64,000 bases of DNA from Indibacter alkaliphilus LW1 (GCF_000295935.2 NZ_ALWO02000054.1:77193-141192), one strand, 5' to 3'. Counted from the stretch's first letter, positions 53,776 to 63,640 are shown. A program made the numbers and translations. Notes: generated by a model not told the origin, from the letters alone.

Positions 53776-55248
53776 ATGAAATTTTCAGTAAGATATATAC
53801 CGATTCTAGTGCTGTTTTTGGTTCTTTCCCAATCTTGTACTCAGGATTTTGATGAGATCAACTCTGATCCAAACAGACCCAGTGAGGTTTTTCCGGGAGT
53901 TATTCTGGATCAATTGCAATATAGAATGGTCAATTCTGCCATAGGCAGGTCAAGGGGTTTTACCCATGAACTGATGCAGATGATGGCCCCTAGGGCCAGT
54001 GTCAACAATGGGTTGCACCGGTATGTAATTGAACCTAATAATTCAGAAGGATTTTGGAATAATCATTACAGACTGATGACAGACCTTATGGATATGTACC
54101 AAACATCGGAAAGCCTAGAAGCGGATGCATATATGGCTGTCGCTCTCATTCTTAGAACTTGGAGTTATTCTATGATGACTGATGCTTTTGGGGACATTCC
54201 TTTTTCTGAAGCCAACAGGGTCGAAGAAGGAATATTCCAGCCAGAATTCGATAGCCAAAAAGATATTTATCTGCAAATGCTTGACGATTTGGAGAAAGCC
54301 AATGAGCTGCTTTCCGGTACATCAAGCTTTATTTATGGTGGAGACCTGATCTATGAAACAACAGGTGCTCCTGGAATTTTGAAATGGAGAAAGTTTTGTA
54401 ATTCCCTTCGTCTAAGATTGTTAATGAGAATTCTCAAAAAAGATGGAGAAATCAATGTTTCAGAGCAAATCAATATGATTTTGAGAGATTCAGGCAAATA
54501 CCCGGTCTTTGAGTCCATCCAGGATGACGCTATTTTGAGGTATCCCGGTACATTCCCATTCTACAACCCATACTTTAACTTGAGGAATCTAAGCTGGAAT
54601 GAAGGAGTTTACTACACCATTTATTTCATGGATTGGCTCAATGGAATGAACGATCCAAGACGTGAAGTTTGGGCAACAACTGTAGAAGAAAACGGGGAAG
54701 AAGTATACAAAGGTATCATGAGCGGCTACCCCAGTGAAGTGGAATATACTGTAGGCTCCCACTCCAGCTTTCCAGGTGAATTAAGGGATTTTTCAGATTT
54801 GGGTTTGATTATGACCTTTTCGGAACTGGAGTTTATTTTCGCTGAGCTGGCCCTGAGAGGTTTTGATACTCCAAAATCTGTTAAAGAACATTATGAGGGA
54901 GGAATTGAAGCCTCTATCAGACAGTGGGGTAAAAGTCTTCCTGAGGGTCATTTTGAAAACCCAATGATTGCATTCAATTCTGAGGCCTCTTTTGAAGGTC
55001 AATTGGAACAGATTATACAACATAAATATTTTGCGTTGTTCTTTACTGACTATCAGGCATGGTTTGAAAAAAGAAGAACCGGCTATCCCATATTGCCAAG
55101 GGGAGAGGGTATTCCGGCTGAAAATCAGTTTCCGGTCAGAATAACTTATCCAAACTATCTACAGGCATTGAATCCTGAAAATCTTGAAGCTGCAGTTGCC
55201 AGAATGGGAGGGGATACCCAAGATACTAAAGTATGGTGGGAAAAGTAA
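53776..55248 (+). CDS. SusD-like nutrient-binding lipoprotein (SusD-like 2 type)
   Basis: 490 residues: signal with lipobox ending SQSC (Cys about 21), TQDFDEINSDPNRPSEV, then TPR-like helices (YMAVALILRTWSYSMMTDAFGDIPFSEA; WRKFCNSLRLRLLMRILK; ALFFTDYQAWFEKRRTGYP). These blocks mark the SusD/RagB outer-membrane lipoprotein family of the type found with large SusC proteins. It lies 24 bp after susC and forms the lid of the transporter. Confidence 0.92.
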   Translation: MKFSVRYIPILVLFLVLSQSCTQDFDEINSDPNRPSEVFPGVILDQLQYRMVNSAIGRSRGFTHELMQMMAPRASVNNGLHRYVIEPNNSEGFWNNHYRLMTDLMDMYQTSESLEADAYMAVALILRTWSYSMMTDAFGDIPFSEANRVEEGIFQPEFDSQKDIYLQMLDDLEKANELLSGTSSFIYGGDLIYETTGAPGILKWRKFCNSLRLRLLMRILKKDGEINVSEQINMILRDSGKYPVFESIQDDAILRYPGTFPFYNPYFNLRNLSWNEGVYYTIYFMDWLNGMNDPRREVWATTVEENGEEVYKGIMSGYPSEVEYTVGSHSSFPGELRDFSDLGLIMTFSELEFIFAELALRGFDTPKSVKEHYEGGIEASIRQWGKSLPEGHFENPMIAFNSEASFEGQLEQIIQHKYFALFFTDYQAWFEKRRTGYPILPRGEGIPAENQFPVRITYPNYLQALNPENLEAAVARMGGDTQDTKVWWEK

Positions 55249-55365
55249 TTAACTCCCGATTATGAGAGCCTATAAGTCAAGGACTAAAAGAATTGATGTG
55301 AATACCAATCACTTCGGAATTCATATCAAACGGCTGCCGGGCTTTTGACAAAAAAATATATAAAC

Positions 55366-56898
55366 ATGAAAAAGATTCAAGTATTGATATTGATTCTGGG
55401 TTCAATTGGCTGGTCCTGCACCAGCAATTCAGAAGAAAAACCTGAGTTGAAGACAGTAGTAATTATTGTGGATGCCCTCAGGTTTGATTATGTGAATGAG
55501 GAAAATACGCCGAATATTTACGCAATGATAAAAGAGGGATCCTTCGGGCTGCATCATCACAGTACCTTTCCTACAGTCACAAGGGTAAATTCAACTTCTT
55601 ATGCCACGGGCTCCTATCCAAAGACCCATGGTATATTGGGAAATAGTATTTTCCTGCCTAAGGTTGACCCATTAAAGGGGCTAAATACAGGAGACGCATC
55701 AGTGATGATGATGGCAGATTCTGTTGAAAACGGAAAATTGCTGAGCAGTCTTTCAATTGGTGAGGTTCTGCAAAGTTCTGGAAAAGGAAATTATGCTGTT
55801 TTCAGCACAGGTTCTACCGGGCAATCATTTCTTTTGAACCATAAAATCAAAGGATCTGGAATCATCAACCCTGATATGATTCTGCCTGAAAACCTGCATG
55901 AAAAAGTGATAAATGAAATTGGGGAGATACCGCCAAGGTCCAAGCCCAATAAGGAAAGGCACCACTGGGTTACTGATGCATTTATCAAATATGCTCTCGT
56001 TGATGACTTGGTTGATGTGGCCACCATCTGGTATTCAGATCCGGATGGTACTGCCCACGGAGAAGGTATAGGTGCGCCAATGACAATGGAGTCTATCAGA
56101 AATGTAGATGAACAGATAGGAAGGATCATTTCTTCCATTGCAGAATTGGGAATGGAAAACAGGGTTAACCTTATAGTATCTGCAGACCATGGCTTTGCCA
56201 CCCATAAAGGTAACCCTGGGATTGCTTCACATTTGGTTGAAAGAGGATTAAAGGAATCCAAAGAATCAGATGATATCATCGTAGTAGGCAATGCAGTTTA
56301 TTTGAATAAGGAGTCCAAAGAAAACGCTTCTGATATCATCAAATCATTGGTTTCAGAGGATTGGGTTGGCGCTGTCTTTGTCAATTCTTCTTTAAACCTG
56401 AATGATGACCTTATGGAAAACCTATTTCCATTGGAAACTTTCAACTGGAACCATCCCCAAAGGGCAGCGGATTTTTATGTTGATGTCAATTGGACAGAAG
56501 AAACAAATGCATTTGGATATGCAGGCTATTCTTACAATAACGGAACAGCCGGACACGGATCGTCCAGCCCCTTTGAGATGAAGACTCCTTTTATAGCTAA
56601 AGGGCCTTCATTTCTGAAAGGTTTTGAGAATGAGCTGCCTTCAGGTATGGTAGATATAGTGCCTACTGTGCTTCACATTCACGGTGTCATGGATAATTCA
56701 TTCAATCCGGATGGAAGAATTCTCAATGAGATCCTTGTGGGGAGCACTGAGAAGGAAGAGAATGAACTTACTACAGAAACCCATGTCAAAACTGTTGCCC
56801 TCGACTGGGGTGAGTATGAACTTAATGTGACGTATTCGACCATTGGAGAGTGGAAGTATTTGGATCACACCAAGACGATTAGAAAAAGGAAAGAATAA
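55366..56898 (+). CDS. Nucleotide pyrophosphatase/phosphodiesterase-like lipoprotein (alkaline phosphatase superfamily)
   Basis: About 510 residues from the ATG at 55366. Lipobox ends GWSC (Cys about 18). Metal Asp D36 in VVIIVDALRFDY and the nucleophile Thr (about T72) in HSTFPTVTRVNSTSYATG mark the NPP/ENPP branch. Further metal residues appear in SDPDGTAHGEG, SADHGFATHKG and GTAGHGSSSPFEMKTPFIAKG. Enzymes of this group split phosphodiesters such as nucleotides or lysophospholipids, unlike the monoesterase PhoA. It closes the second Sus locus about 120 bp after susD. A tail of about 60 residues after the core looks like an additional beta domain. Confidence 0.88.
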   Translation: MKKIQVLILILGSIGWSCTSNSEEKPELKTVVIIVDALRFDYVNEENTPNIYAMIKEGSFGLHHHSTFPTVTRVNSTSYATGSYPKTHGILGNSIFLPKVDPLKGLNTGDASVMMMADSVENGKLLSSLSIGEVLQSSGKGNYAVFSTGSTGQSFLLNHKIKGSGIINPDMILPENLHEKVINEIGEIPPRSKPNKERHHWVTDAFIKYALVDDLVDVATIWYSDPDGTAHGEGIGAPMTMESIRNVDEQIGRIISSIAELGMENRVNLIVSADHGFATHKGNPGIASHLVERGLKESKESDDIIVVGNAVYLNKESKENASDIIKSLVSEDWVGAVFVNSSLNLNDDLMENLFPLETFNWNHPQRAADFYVDVNWTEETNAFGYAGYSYNNGTAGHGSSSPFEMKTPFIAKGPSFLKGFENELPSGMVDIVPTVLHIHGVMDNSFNPDGRILNEILVGSTEKEENELTTETHVKTVALDWGEYELNVTYSTIGEWKYLDHTKTIRKRKE

Positions 56899-56925
56899 TT
56901 TAAGGTTTATCTTATTTAGCTAAGG

Positions 56926-56947
56926 CCCGGGAAGTTTCCGGGTTTTT
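56926..56947 (+). terminator. Intrinsic terminator of the second Sus locus
   Basis: CCCGG (56926-56930) pairs with CCGGG (56938-56942), with adjacent AA/TT pairs closing the loop, followed by TTTTT at 56943-56947. It lies 28 bp after the phosphodiesterase stop. Confidence 0.8.
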
Positions 56948-57045
56948 CTATTTCATTTTAGGTAAAGGTAAACTCCTGCCAGTTTGTCTTTTTAATCTCT
57001 TTTTGGATATACTTTCTCAAGTAAAAAGAATTGAAAAATTAAACA

Positions 57046-57074
57046 AAAGAGGCTGCTTCAATAGCATCCTCTTT
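57046..57074 (+). terminator. Second hairpin in the 57-kb intergenic region
   Basis: AAAGAGG-C-TGCT pairs with AGCA-T-CCTCTTT around a TCAAT loop, followed by AAATTTT. The remaining 380 bp up to 57454 contain no gene I can recognise. Confidence 0.55.
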
Positions 57075-57421
57075 AAATTTTATGTATATCCGCAATTAGA
57101 CCACTAACCAATTTAAATAGGGGCCTGGATCAACCCGATACGAATAGATACCTTCCTGGCGCAGGCAAGTTGGATATGCCACGACGGACAAGTTGCTAAT
57201 TGATATTGGATAAGAATTTACCTTTTAAAATATGCTTTAATGTTAGAACTTGATCATAGATGCTAACAATGAATCTTTTGGGGATGAAGCTCCGATTAGA
57301 CAAGAAATAATATTTTCACCCCCACATGATTAACATGGAGGGCTTCTTTGGGGGCGATTTTTATACCTGAAAGAAGTACAGATTCGTAAAGTCGGACTTT
57401 TATCATCACTTTGAGCTTTAA

Positions 57422-57454
57422 AATTGCTTTTCGTAAAATCTAAAAAAAGCAATT
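57422..57454 (+). promoter_or_regulatory. 10-bp inverted repeat abutting the start codon
   Basis: AATTGCTTTT (57422-57431) and AAAAGCAATT (57445-57454) are exact complements and end right at the ATG at 57455. In the RNA the hairpin would cover the ribosome-binding region. AAAAGCAATT occurs again about 15 bp before the start of the minus-strand serine hydrolase at 60824. Confidence 0.4.
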
Positions 57455-59125
57455 ATGAAGAAATTAATTATGGTTCTTGGCTCAATTTTGTTGACTTTGG
57501 AAGTCTTTGCCCAAAACCTAGAAAGTAAAATGGATTCCCTTGCCCGGACATTAACAGGAAAAGACCAACCGGGCTTTGTTGTCGGGGTCACCAAAGGAAA
57601 TGATGTGATTTTCCAAAAGGCTTATGGACAAATGAATCTCGACTACCAGATGCCTAATTCCAACCAAACTACCTTTAACCTGGCTTCTGTTTCAAAGCAT
57701 ATCACTGCATTTGCTATTTTGAAGTTGGAAGAAGAAGGAAAAATCAATTTAGATGCAAAGATTCAGGATTACATTCCGGAATTACCTGACTACGGAAAGG
57801 AAATCAAAGTCAGACATTTGATCCATCATACAAGTGGTTTGGGCTCCACGGATAACATCCGACTATTTGCCGGGATTTCTTTGGAACAACCTTGGACTGC
57901 TGATGATGAATTAGAGCTGATCAAAAGTTATAAAACTCTCAACTTCAATCCTGGTGATGAGTTTTTGTACTCCAATGCAGGTTATAGCTTATTGGCTAAA
58001 ATTATAGAAAATGTAAGTGCACAAGCCTATGATGATTATATCGAAAATGAACTTTTTGCTCCTTTGGGAATGGTGAATTCCTATGCTTATACCAGACCTG
58101 GCAAGACCATTCCCAATAGGGCAGTAGGGTATAAGAAAACTTCTAATGGAATGGAAAGGACTATCACTGAGGCTGAGTCTGTGGCAGGTGGTACCAATAT
58201 CTACATGAGTCTGGAGGATATGCTGGTCTGGGGGAAGCATTATTTTCAACCAACTTTGTTCGAACCTAAAGTTATAAATAGATTGGCATCTTCACCAGCA
58301 AAACTGGCCAATGGGTCAGATTTGAATTACACCTTTGGCCTTAGCTTAGTGGATTATAAGGGAATTAGGCTTGTTAGTCATTCAGGAGGGACCATGGGAT
58401 TCTCGGCTTATTTCACCTGGTATCCAGATCATGACATGTTTGTAGCTGTGGCTGCGAATAACCAAAATATCAGTACCGCCACTATATCCAGGTTGGTGAC
58501 AGAAACTATGCTGTCTGCGTATTTTGTTGAAGCATCTTTGGCAGAAAATGAAGATGTAGAACTCCCTGTAGAACAATTGAGAAAGTTTGAAGGAGAATTT
58601 AAAATGGATGATGGAATGGTGCTGACTTTTAAAGAAAAAGAAGGTAAACTATTTCTTTTAATTCCTGATGCGCCTGAATTTGAGCTATTTGCGTCTTCAC
58701 CCTCTAAGTTTTACCTGAAAGCATTTGAGGCACAAACGGAGTTTTTGATCGACAGTAGCGGAGAAGTCAATGAATTGGTCTGGTACCAAGGCGGAAAAAG
58801 TTTTATAGGTAAGAAAGATGACGGGACTTTGCCTGTTCCTGCTCCTGACAAAGATGAATTTTTAGGGAATTATTTCAGTGCTGATCTGAATGCAGGTTAT
58901 CAAATAACCTTAAAAAATGATGTCCCCATCTTGGTAATGCCAAGGACGCTAAAATATTATCTGGGCTTGGAAAACCTTCCCTTGGAGCATATTGATGGTG
59001 ATAGGTTCAAAGTTGAAAAGTTAGGGGAAATCTACTTTACAAGAGATATCCGAAAGAAAATCAATGGCTTTTTAATCAAAGATGTGGGGAGATTGAGAAA
59101 CATTTCATTCGATAAAATTAACTAG
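57455..59125 (+). CDS. Exported serine hydrolase, class C beta-lactamase fold
   Basis: 556 residues: signal peptide (ending VFAQ, about 20), then a penicillin-binding-protein/beta-lactamase fold with nucleophile motif S78-V-S-K81, YSNAGYSLL and HSGGTMGF. The C-terminal part (about 370-556) is a beta-rich DUF3471-like module. Such enzymes are D-aminopeptidases, esterases or peptidases rather than true beta-lactamases; substrate cannot be told. It lies alone between two terminators. Confidence 0.88.
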   Translation: MKKLIMVLGSILLTLEVFAQNLESKMDSLARTLTGKDQPGFVVGVTKGNDVIFQKAYGQMNLDYQMPNSNQTTFNLASVSKHITAFAILKLEEEGKINLDAKIQDYIPELPDYGKEIKVRHLIHHTSGLGSTDNIRLFAGISLEQPWTADDELELIKSYKTLNFNPGDEFLYSNAGYSLLAKIIENVSAQAYDDYIENELFAPLGMVNSYAYTRPGKTIPNRAVGYKKTSNGMERTITEAESVAGGTNIYMSLEDMLVWGKHYFQPTLFEPKVINRLASSPAKLANGSDLNYTFGLSLVDYKGIRLVSHSGGTMGFSAYFTWYPDHDMFVAVAANNQNISTATISRLVTETMLSAYFVEASLAENEDVELPVEQLRKFEGEFKMDDGMVLTFKEKEGKLFLLIPDAPEFELFASSPSKFYLKAFEAQTEFLIDSSGEVNELVWYQGGKSFIGKKDDGTLPVPAPDKDEFLGNYFSADLNAGYQITLKNDVPILVMPRTLKYYLGLENLPLEHIDGDRFKVEKLGEIYFTRDIRKKINGFLIKDVGRLRNISFDKIN

Positions 59126-59146
59126 AATTTGACAATTCCTTCCAAC

Positions 59147-59191
59147 CTTCCTTTCAGCTTTCATTTTTGACCAATGAAACTGAAAGGAGGG
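59147..59191 (+). terminator. Terminator after the serine hydrolase
   Basis: CCTTTCAGCTTTCAT pairs with ATGAAACTGAAAGG (one bulged C) around TTTTGACCA, with the stem extended by flanking C/G pairs, followed by TTTTGACTT. It lies about 20 bp after the hydrolase stop and just before the next gene. Confidence 0.6.
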
Positions 59192-59215
59192 TTTTGACTT
59201 AAGGTAAATTTGAAT

Positions 59216-59710
59216 ATGAAAAATAAAAAAGGCATTATAATTCAAAAGAAAAATCCGATTTCGGAAATTAGTTATGTTCTGGATTCGCAAGGAATTATTG
59301 GAACATTGAAACTTCCATTTTTCAATAATTCAGCAATCTATACCGGGAAAGAATTATATAATTTTTACCCGATAGATATTATGGGCAACTCTTTTAGAGT
59401 CTACAGGGAAGGCAAATCCATAGGGTATATCCATTTGCATGCATTAAGGAATTTGGCACAAATCAATCTTGTAGAAGAAGGCCCTTTTCAATTTTCCCTT
59501 AAGGGGATATTTAATGGGGATTGGGTTTTAAGGCAAGGGAAAATATCCTTAGAACGAATTGGTAAAAACCTGTATTTTCATCATTTGGATCCGAAAGAAA
59601 AGGAACACCTATTGGCATGTGGGCTATTTACCGCAGCAAAGATCAATAAGGATTTGATCATAATTCTCCCATTCATTCTTCTCATATGGACATTTTTAAT
59701 TTTGGTTTAG
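59216..59710 (+). CDS. Unknown protein with C-terminal membrane anchor
   Basis: About 164 residues from the ATG at 59216. The first 135 residues are beta-rich with alternating strands (YVLDSQGIIGTLKLP; YPIDIMGNSFRVYREGKSIGYI), reminiscent of Tubby-C-like or scramblase-type sheets but not assignable. The last 25 residues (DLIIILPFILLIWTFLILV) form a membrane helix. The protein would face the cytoplasm as a tail-anchored protein. It lies between two serine hydrolase genes, on the opposite strand to the second. Confidence 0.55.
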   Translation: MKNKKGIIIQKKNPISEISYVLDSQGIIGTLKLPFFNNSAIYTGKELYNFYPIDIMGNSFRVYREGKSIGYIHLHALRNLAQINLVEEGPFQFSLKGIFNGDWVLRQGKISLERIGKNLYFHHLDPKEKEHLLACGLFTAAKINKDLIIILPFILLIWTFLILV

Positions 59711-59759
59711 CAGGTAAAAAAACTTATGGAGTGAATAAAATTTTTGAAGTCGGGAAAGA

Positions 59760-60824
59760 TCACCTCTGGTTTTTCACCAACTCTTTCACAACTTTAAACA
59801 ACATGAATTGTATAGCTTTGGTATGGTAGGTAAGGTCATTGAAATTACCTATGATGAATGATTCGGAAAATGGGTGGTAAAATAGAAATGCACCTGTTGC
59901 ACCCACACAGCCCCAACAATACATGGAAGTCGGTAATATCAATGGAATCTTTTTGAACATCCAGATGCCATAGCCATAATTGATACTTAAATTGAGCGAT
60001 TTCCGGTCCTCCATCATCATGGTCAAGGTGTTTTTATTGATTAACTGATTTCCTAATAACCCTTTCATAAATAGCAAAAGATCCTCCATGGTGGCCACAA
60101 CACCTCCTCCTGAGTAATCTATTCCCGGATAGTTTTCCAGTTGGGAGAGATCTTGATTTTTAACATAAAAACCAGCCAATAGATATTCAGATTGGACTTT
60201 AGGTTTTGAATATCCAAATACATAAGCAGAATCCATTTTTAAAGGATCGAAGATATATTGGTGCAATAATTCATGAAATGGTTTTTTAGAAATGCTTTCG
60301 AGGATTAACCCTAGAAGATAGTAATTGGTATCAGAATAATAATGCTTTGTCCCCGGCTTAAATTTAGAAGATAAGTTTTCCTTTCCCCATTGAATGGCGT
60401 CTTTGGGACATATCTTGAAATTAGGATCATTCAATACATTTTGCAATAGGGGCCAAAAAGAATCGAATAAGCCTGATGTTTGATTGAGTAAATGACTGAT
60501 CCTGATATAGCCTGAATAGTCAGTGTTTTTATAAACATGAAGCTTATTCAACATGTCGGATTCCAAAAAGTCCGCTATTTTATCATCGAACTTGAGGTGT
60601 CCTTTTTCCCGAAAAATGGAAATTAGTGTAGCAGTAAATAGTTTGCCCACACTTGCCATATATTGTGGCTGAAGGGTATTGATTTCGGTTTGTCCGTGAC
60701 CTGAGGCTACGTTAAGATGTATACCTGCTTTTTGAGAGTGAACCAACAAATATGCATTGTTGAGGTTTTTGTCCTTTTTGATCTGTTTGTGGAAATGATC
60801 CTTAATCTTGTGACTGATATCCAT
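59760..60824 (-). CDS. Serine hydrolase, beta-lactamase fold, without signal peptide
   Basis: About 354 residues from the ATG at 60824; a TTG three codons upstream is an alternative. Motifs: nucleophile S58-V-G-K61, LNQTSGLFDSF, YSDTNYYLL (the YxN equivalent) and GATGAFLFYHP. It is shorter than its neighbour at 57455, lacks the C-terminal beta module, and has no signal, so it is probably cytoplasmic. It may hydrolyse small esters or peptides. The 300 bp upstream, divergent with the AraC gene, hold no clear feature. Confidence 0.85.
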   Translation of the reverse strand: MDISHKIKDHFHKQIKKDKNLNNAYLLVHSQKAGIHLNVASGHGQTEINTLQPQYMASVGKLFTATLISIFREKGHLKFDDKIADFLESDMLNKLHVYKNTDYSGYIRISHLLNQTSGLFDSFWPLLQNVLNDPNFKICPKDAIQWGKENLSSKFKPGTKHYYSDTNYYLLGLILESISKKPFHELLHQYIFDPLKMDSAYVFGYSKPKVQSEYLLAGFYVKNQDLSQLENYPGIDYSGGGVVATMEDLLLFMKGLLGNQLINKNTLTMMMEDRKSLNLSINYGYGIWMFKKIPLILPTSMYCWGCVGATGAFLFYHPFSESFIIGNFNDLTYHTKAIQFMLFKVVKELVKNQR

Positions 60825-61133
60825 TTTTTTCAATGTTAAAATTGCTTTTCAAATAGTAGACCTATATGAAACCTTCCAAATAGATCTGCATGAAGGTATG
60901 GGATGGATTTTATCGGGAAGTACTGTTTTTCAAAGCTGCACCCATTTTAGATAATTAATTGTTTACCTTGTCATGGATTGCGTAGTATGGATAGCAAACT
61001 TTGGCTGAAAGATATCTGTGATGCAAGATCTGCAACTTGATCAATTAGTGTAATTTATTCCGAAATAGAAGCACCGTTTTTCTTTTGGATAAGCCGATAA
61101 TGAAAATCAGGCCATCATCTCTTCTACCTGTTC

Positions 61134-62270
61134 ATGAACTCCGAAAAAATCCAGCTTTTCTTAGAAAACAACATCACTGAGTATTTCAGTTATTTGGGGG
61201 CTATTCAGGGTCTTGTCCTGGCAGTTGTGGTATTGTTCTATCCGGAAAGACATAAAGTTTCCAATTGGCTATTGAGTATCTTTTTGTTGTTTTTTGCCCA
61301 TTTATTGGTGGCAACCAGGATTACAGAGGCTTTCAGTTCGGATTTGGTTTTTATGATTTATGGGTTCAGGTTCCTGGCGAATATTGCCTTGCTATTTTTT
61401 ATCAAGAGCCTATATCAAAACATAGCCTGGAGAAGACAAGGTTGGCATTTGTTGGTGATATTTCTGGATATTCTGGTCATATATAATAGGGTTTCAGGTT
61501 CGCCCTTATTTTTGGAAGGGATTCAACTGGAAAGATTCACAGTTGGGTGGTATTTTCTGGTTTCCTTCTTCTATCTTTTTTTAGTGATCAGAGCTTATCA
61601 GGAATACAGTGATAAAGTATTGAGGAATTTTTCGTCCCTGAACAATATCGGTTTGAAATTAGTCTATCAGATCATCATTTTCATGTCTTTGTTGATTTTG
61701 ATCGACTTGGTTTATGCTATTGTATATTTTGGGTTTTCCGGTCGCACTGGTACCTATCACCGGGTAATGAAAACCCTGATCTCTACGATTTTCATGTACT
61801 TCATTGCCATAAAGGGGAAATTGACTCCTCAGATCTATCAGCTGCAAAAGATTGTTGATGCTCCTGAACTTTCAGGGAATGAGTTGGATGAAATTGATGC
61901 AAAAGAAGAGATAAGCGATGAAATACAATTGGTAGGTGATAGCGTAATAGCGCTGATGGAAAACGAGAAGTTTTATAAGGAGGAGAATGTCAGTATTAAA
62001 GATGTGGCTGAAAAAATTAATGAAAGACCCTATATAGTTTCCCAAGCCATCAATACCTGTCTGGGAAAGAATTTTTTTGATCTTATCAACAGTTACCGGG
62101 TAGAGGAAGCCAAAATATTGATGCTAGATGAAAAGTTGAGTCATCTTTCCATGATTGGAATTGCTTTCGAAGCAGGCTTTAGTTCCAAAACGGCTTTTAA
62201 TACTGCTTTCAAGAAACACACCGGAATGACACCAAGCCAATTTAAAAGAGAGTCAAGTTATTCGGATTAG
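61134..62270 (+). CDS. Membrane-bound AraC-family regulator
   Basis: 378 residues: seven hydrophobic segments (about 17-250, beginning FSYLGAIQGLVLAVVVLFYP) joined by a charged linker (NELDEIDAKEEISDEIQ) to a C-terminal AraC double helix-turn-helix (NVSIKDVAEKINERPYIVSQAIN; LSMIGIAFEAGFSSKTAFNTAFKKHTGMTPSQFKRES). Proteins of this form are common in Bacteroidota and are thought to sense a membrane or outside signal and act on nearby genes. Here the alpha/beta hydrolase downstream is a candidate target. Confidence 0.88.
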   Translation: MNSEKIQLFLENNITEYFSYLGAIQGLVLAVVVLFYPERHKVSNWLLSIFLLFFAHLLVATRITEAFSSDLVFMIYGFRFLANIALLFFIKSLYQNIAWRRQGWHLLVIFLDILVIYNRVSGSPLFLEGIQLERFTVGWYFLVSFFYLFLVIRAYQEYSDKVLRNFSSLNNIGLKLVYQIIIFMSLLILIDLVYAIVYFGFSGRTGTYHRVMKTLISTIFMYFIAIKGKLTPQIYQLQKIVDAPELSGNELDEIDAKEEISDEIQLVGDSVIALMENEKFYKEENVSIKDVAEKINERPYIVSQAINTCLGKNFFDLINSYRVEEAKILMLDEKLSHLSMIGIAFEAGFSSKTAFNTAFKKHTGMTPSQFKRESSYSD

Positions 62271-62365
62271 CATTGATTTCGGATAATTTCCAAAAATTTT
62301 TCACCGAATAAGTCCGAGTTTCCAAATCTGAACATTCCAAAAATTTGTAGTTGTAATTTTGGGAC

Positions 62366-62578
62366 ATGCTAAAGCACAGATCAAAAAATCCAAACAATGA
62401 TGACGAAATCAAATTCGGTTTTCAACTGCTAATCATCATTGGGCTCTTGAAAACATTTTCCTTAGGTTACTTTCAAATGCAAAGTAAGGAGATGACGATG
62501 TTTTGGGAAAGCAGCATCCCTATGCAGGAATTGGACTTTATCAGATACCTTTTTCGATTTTCCGGTCTGGTAATTTAA
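62366..62578 (+). CDS. Doubtful 70-residue frame with one hydrophobic segment
   Basis: A frame between the AraC-type and hydrolase genes, with one hydrophobic stretch (FGFQLLIIIGLLKTFSLGYF). A TAATTTTG -7-like element lies only 5 bp before its ATG, so a transcript from it would be leaderless or would skip this frame. I do not recognise the sequence; it may be a gene remnant. Confidence 0.2.
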   Translation: MLKHRSKNPNNDDEIKFGFQLLIIIGLLKTFSLGYFQMQSKEMTMFWESSIPMQELDFIRYLFRFSGLVI

Positions 62579-62650
62579 AATATGCCAAGTATGAGCCAAG
62601 TAATTTCATTTAGAAATAAATATTAAATGACCCACTAAACCATAAATCCC

Positions 62651-63640
62651 ATGAAAACATTGATCATGATCGTGCTGCTCTTAGTAGCAGGAATCCATTT
62701 GAGTTTTGCAGACTCCAAAGATTCACTTTCTGTGCAATTTGTAAGTGATGATGCCCTGATAAAAGGGAAGTTAATATTGCCCCAAAAGCAAGATAAAAAA
62801 GCTCCTGCGATAATATTTCTGATAGGTTCAGGGGGCAATAGCTCATATTCCAAAGATTATAAACGATTTCTGGAATTCTTTTTAGAAGAACCATTTGAAA
62901 ATGATGAAGTCGCATTTTTGTACTTTGACAAGCGTGGGGTAGGGGAATCTGAAGGTGTCTGGTACAAAGCTGATTTTGAACAGCGGGCAAGGGATGCCAT
63001 GCATGCCGCTGAATATTTAAGGACAGTTCCCCAAATAGACCAAGAAAAGATTTATGTGGTGGGACATAGTCAGGGAGGCTGGATTGTTCAGGTATGCCTG
63101 TCCGAGTACCCTCACCTTTTTGCAGGAGGTATCAGTATGGCTGGCCCCACTTTCGATGTCAAAAAACAACTAGTCAATGACTATCAGAGCGCCTTTATAT
63201 GCAACAAAAACCTTGCTCCCGAAAAAGCATTGAAAAAGGCCAAAAGAATGGTGAACAGAGACCTGACCATTATTTCACTTTTTCCTTTACAGGAAAACTG
63301 GAAACAATTGAAAGTAATCAGGAAGTTTGATCCCAAAGAGTATCTATTGAATGTCAAAAAACCTCTTTTATTACTTTTTGCAGAAAATGACAGATTAGTG
63401 AATCCCACATGGAGTTTGGAACACTTAGGAGAGCTTTATCCCAAGGGATTACCTGAAAATATTTCCTTCCACATTGCGGCAGATGAAAACCATAGTTTCA
63501 AAACCTCCCCTTTTTGTTATAAAGGTGCTTGGAGTGATTTGAAATTTTCAGAGGATACCAGGGATGTGATGGTTGATTGGATTAAAAATGAGATAGGAAA
63601 TGTCTTAGAGGCTGGGATTAGATCGAAAACTGCAAATTGA
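62651..63640 (+). CDS. Exported alpha/beta hydrolase
   Basis: 329 residues: signal peptide (ending LSFAD, about 20), oxyanion-region block FLIGSGGNSSYSKDY, strand LYFDKRGVGESEG, nucleophile elbow VVGHSQGG (S140), acid in LLLFAENDRLVNP and catalytic His in AADENHSFKT. All triad members are present. The fold is that of dienelactone-hydrolase/acyl-esterase-like enzymes; substrate unknown. It follows the membrane AraC-type gene, which may control it. Confidence 0.87.
   Translation: MKTLIMIVLLLVAGIHLSFADSKDSLSVQFVSDDALIKGKLILPQKQDKKAPAIIFLIGSGGNSSYSKDYKRFLEFFLEEPFENDEVAFLYFDKRGVGESEGVWYKADFEQRARDAMHAAEYLRTVPQIDQEKIYVVGHSQGGWIVQVCLSEYPHLFAGGISMAGPTFDVKKQLVNDYQSAFICNKNLAPEKALKKAKRMVNRDLTIISLFPLQENWKQLKVIRKFDPKEYLLNVKKPLLLLFAENDRLVNPTWSLEHLGELYPKGLPENISFHIAADENHSFKTSPFCYKGAWSDLKFSEDTRDVMVDWIKNEIGNVLEAGIRSKTAN

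Noticed and set aside
57455-60824. Antibiotic-resistance beta-lactamases
   Set aside because: Both have SxxK and the class C-like fold, but their sequence pattern is that of the broad serine hydrolase/esterase family. Nothing specific to beta-lactam hydrolysis is seen.
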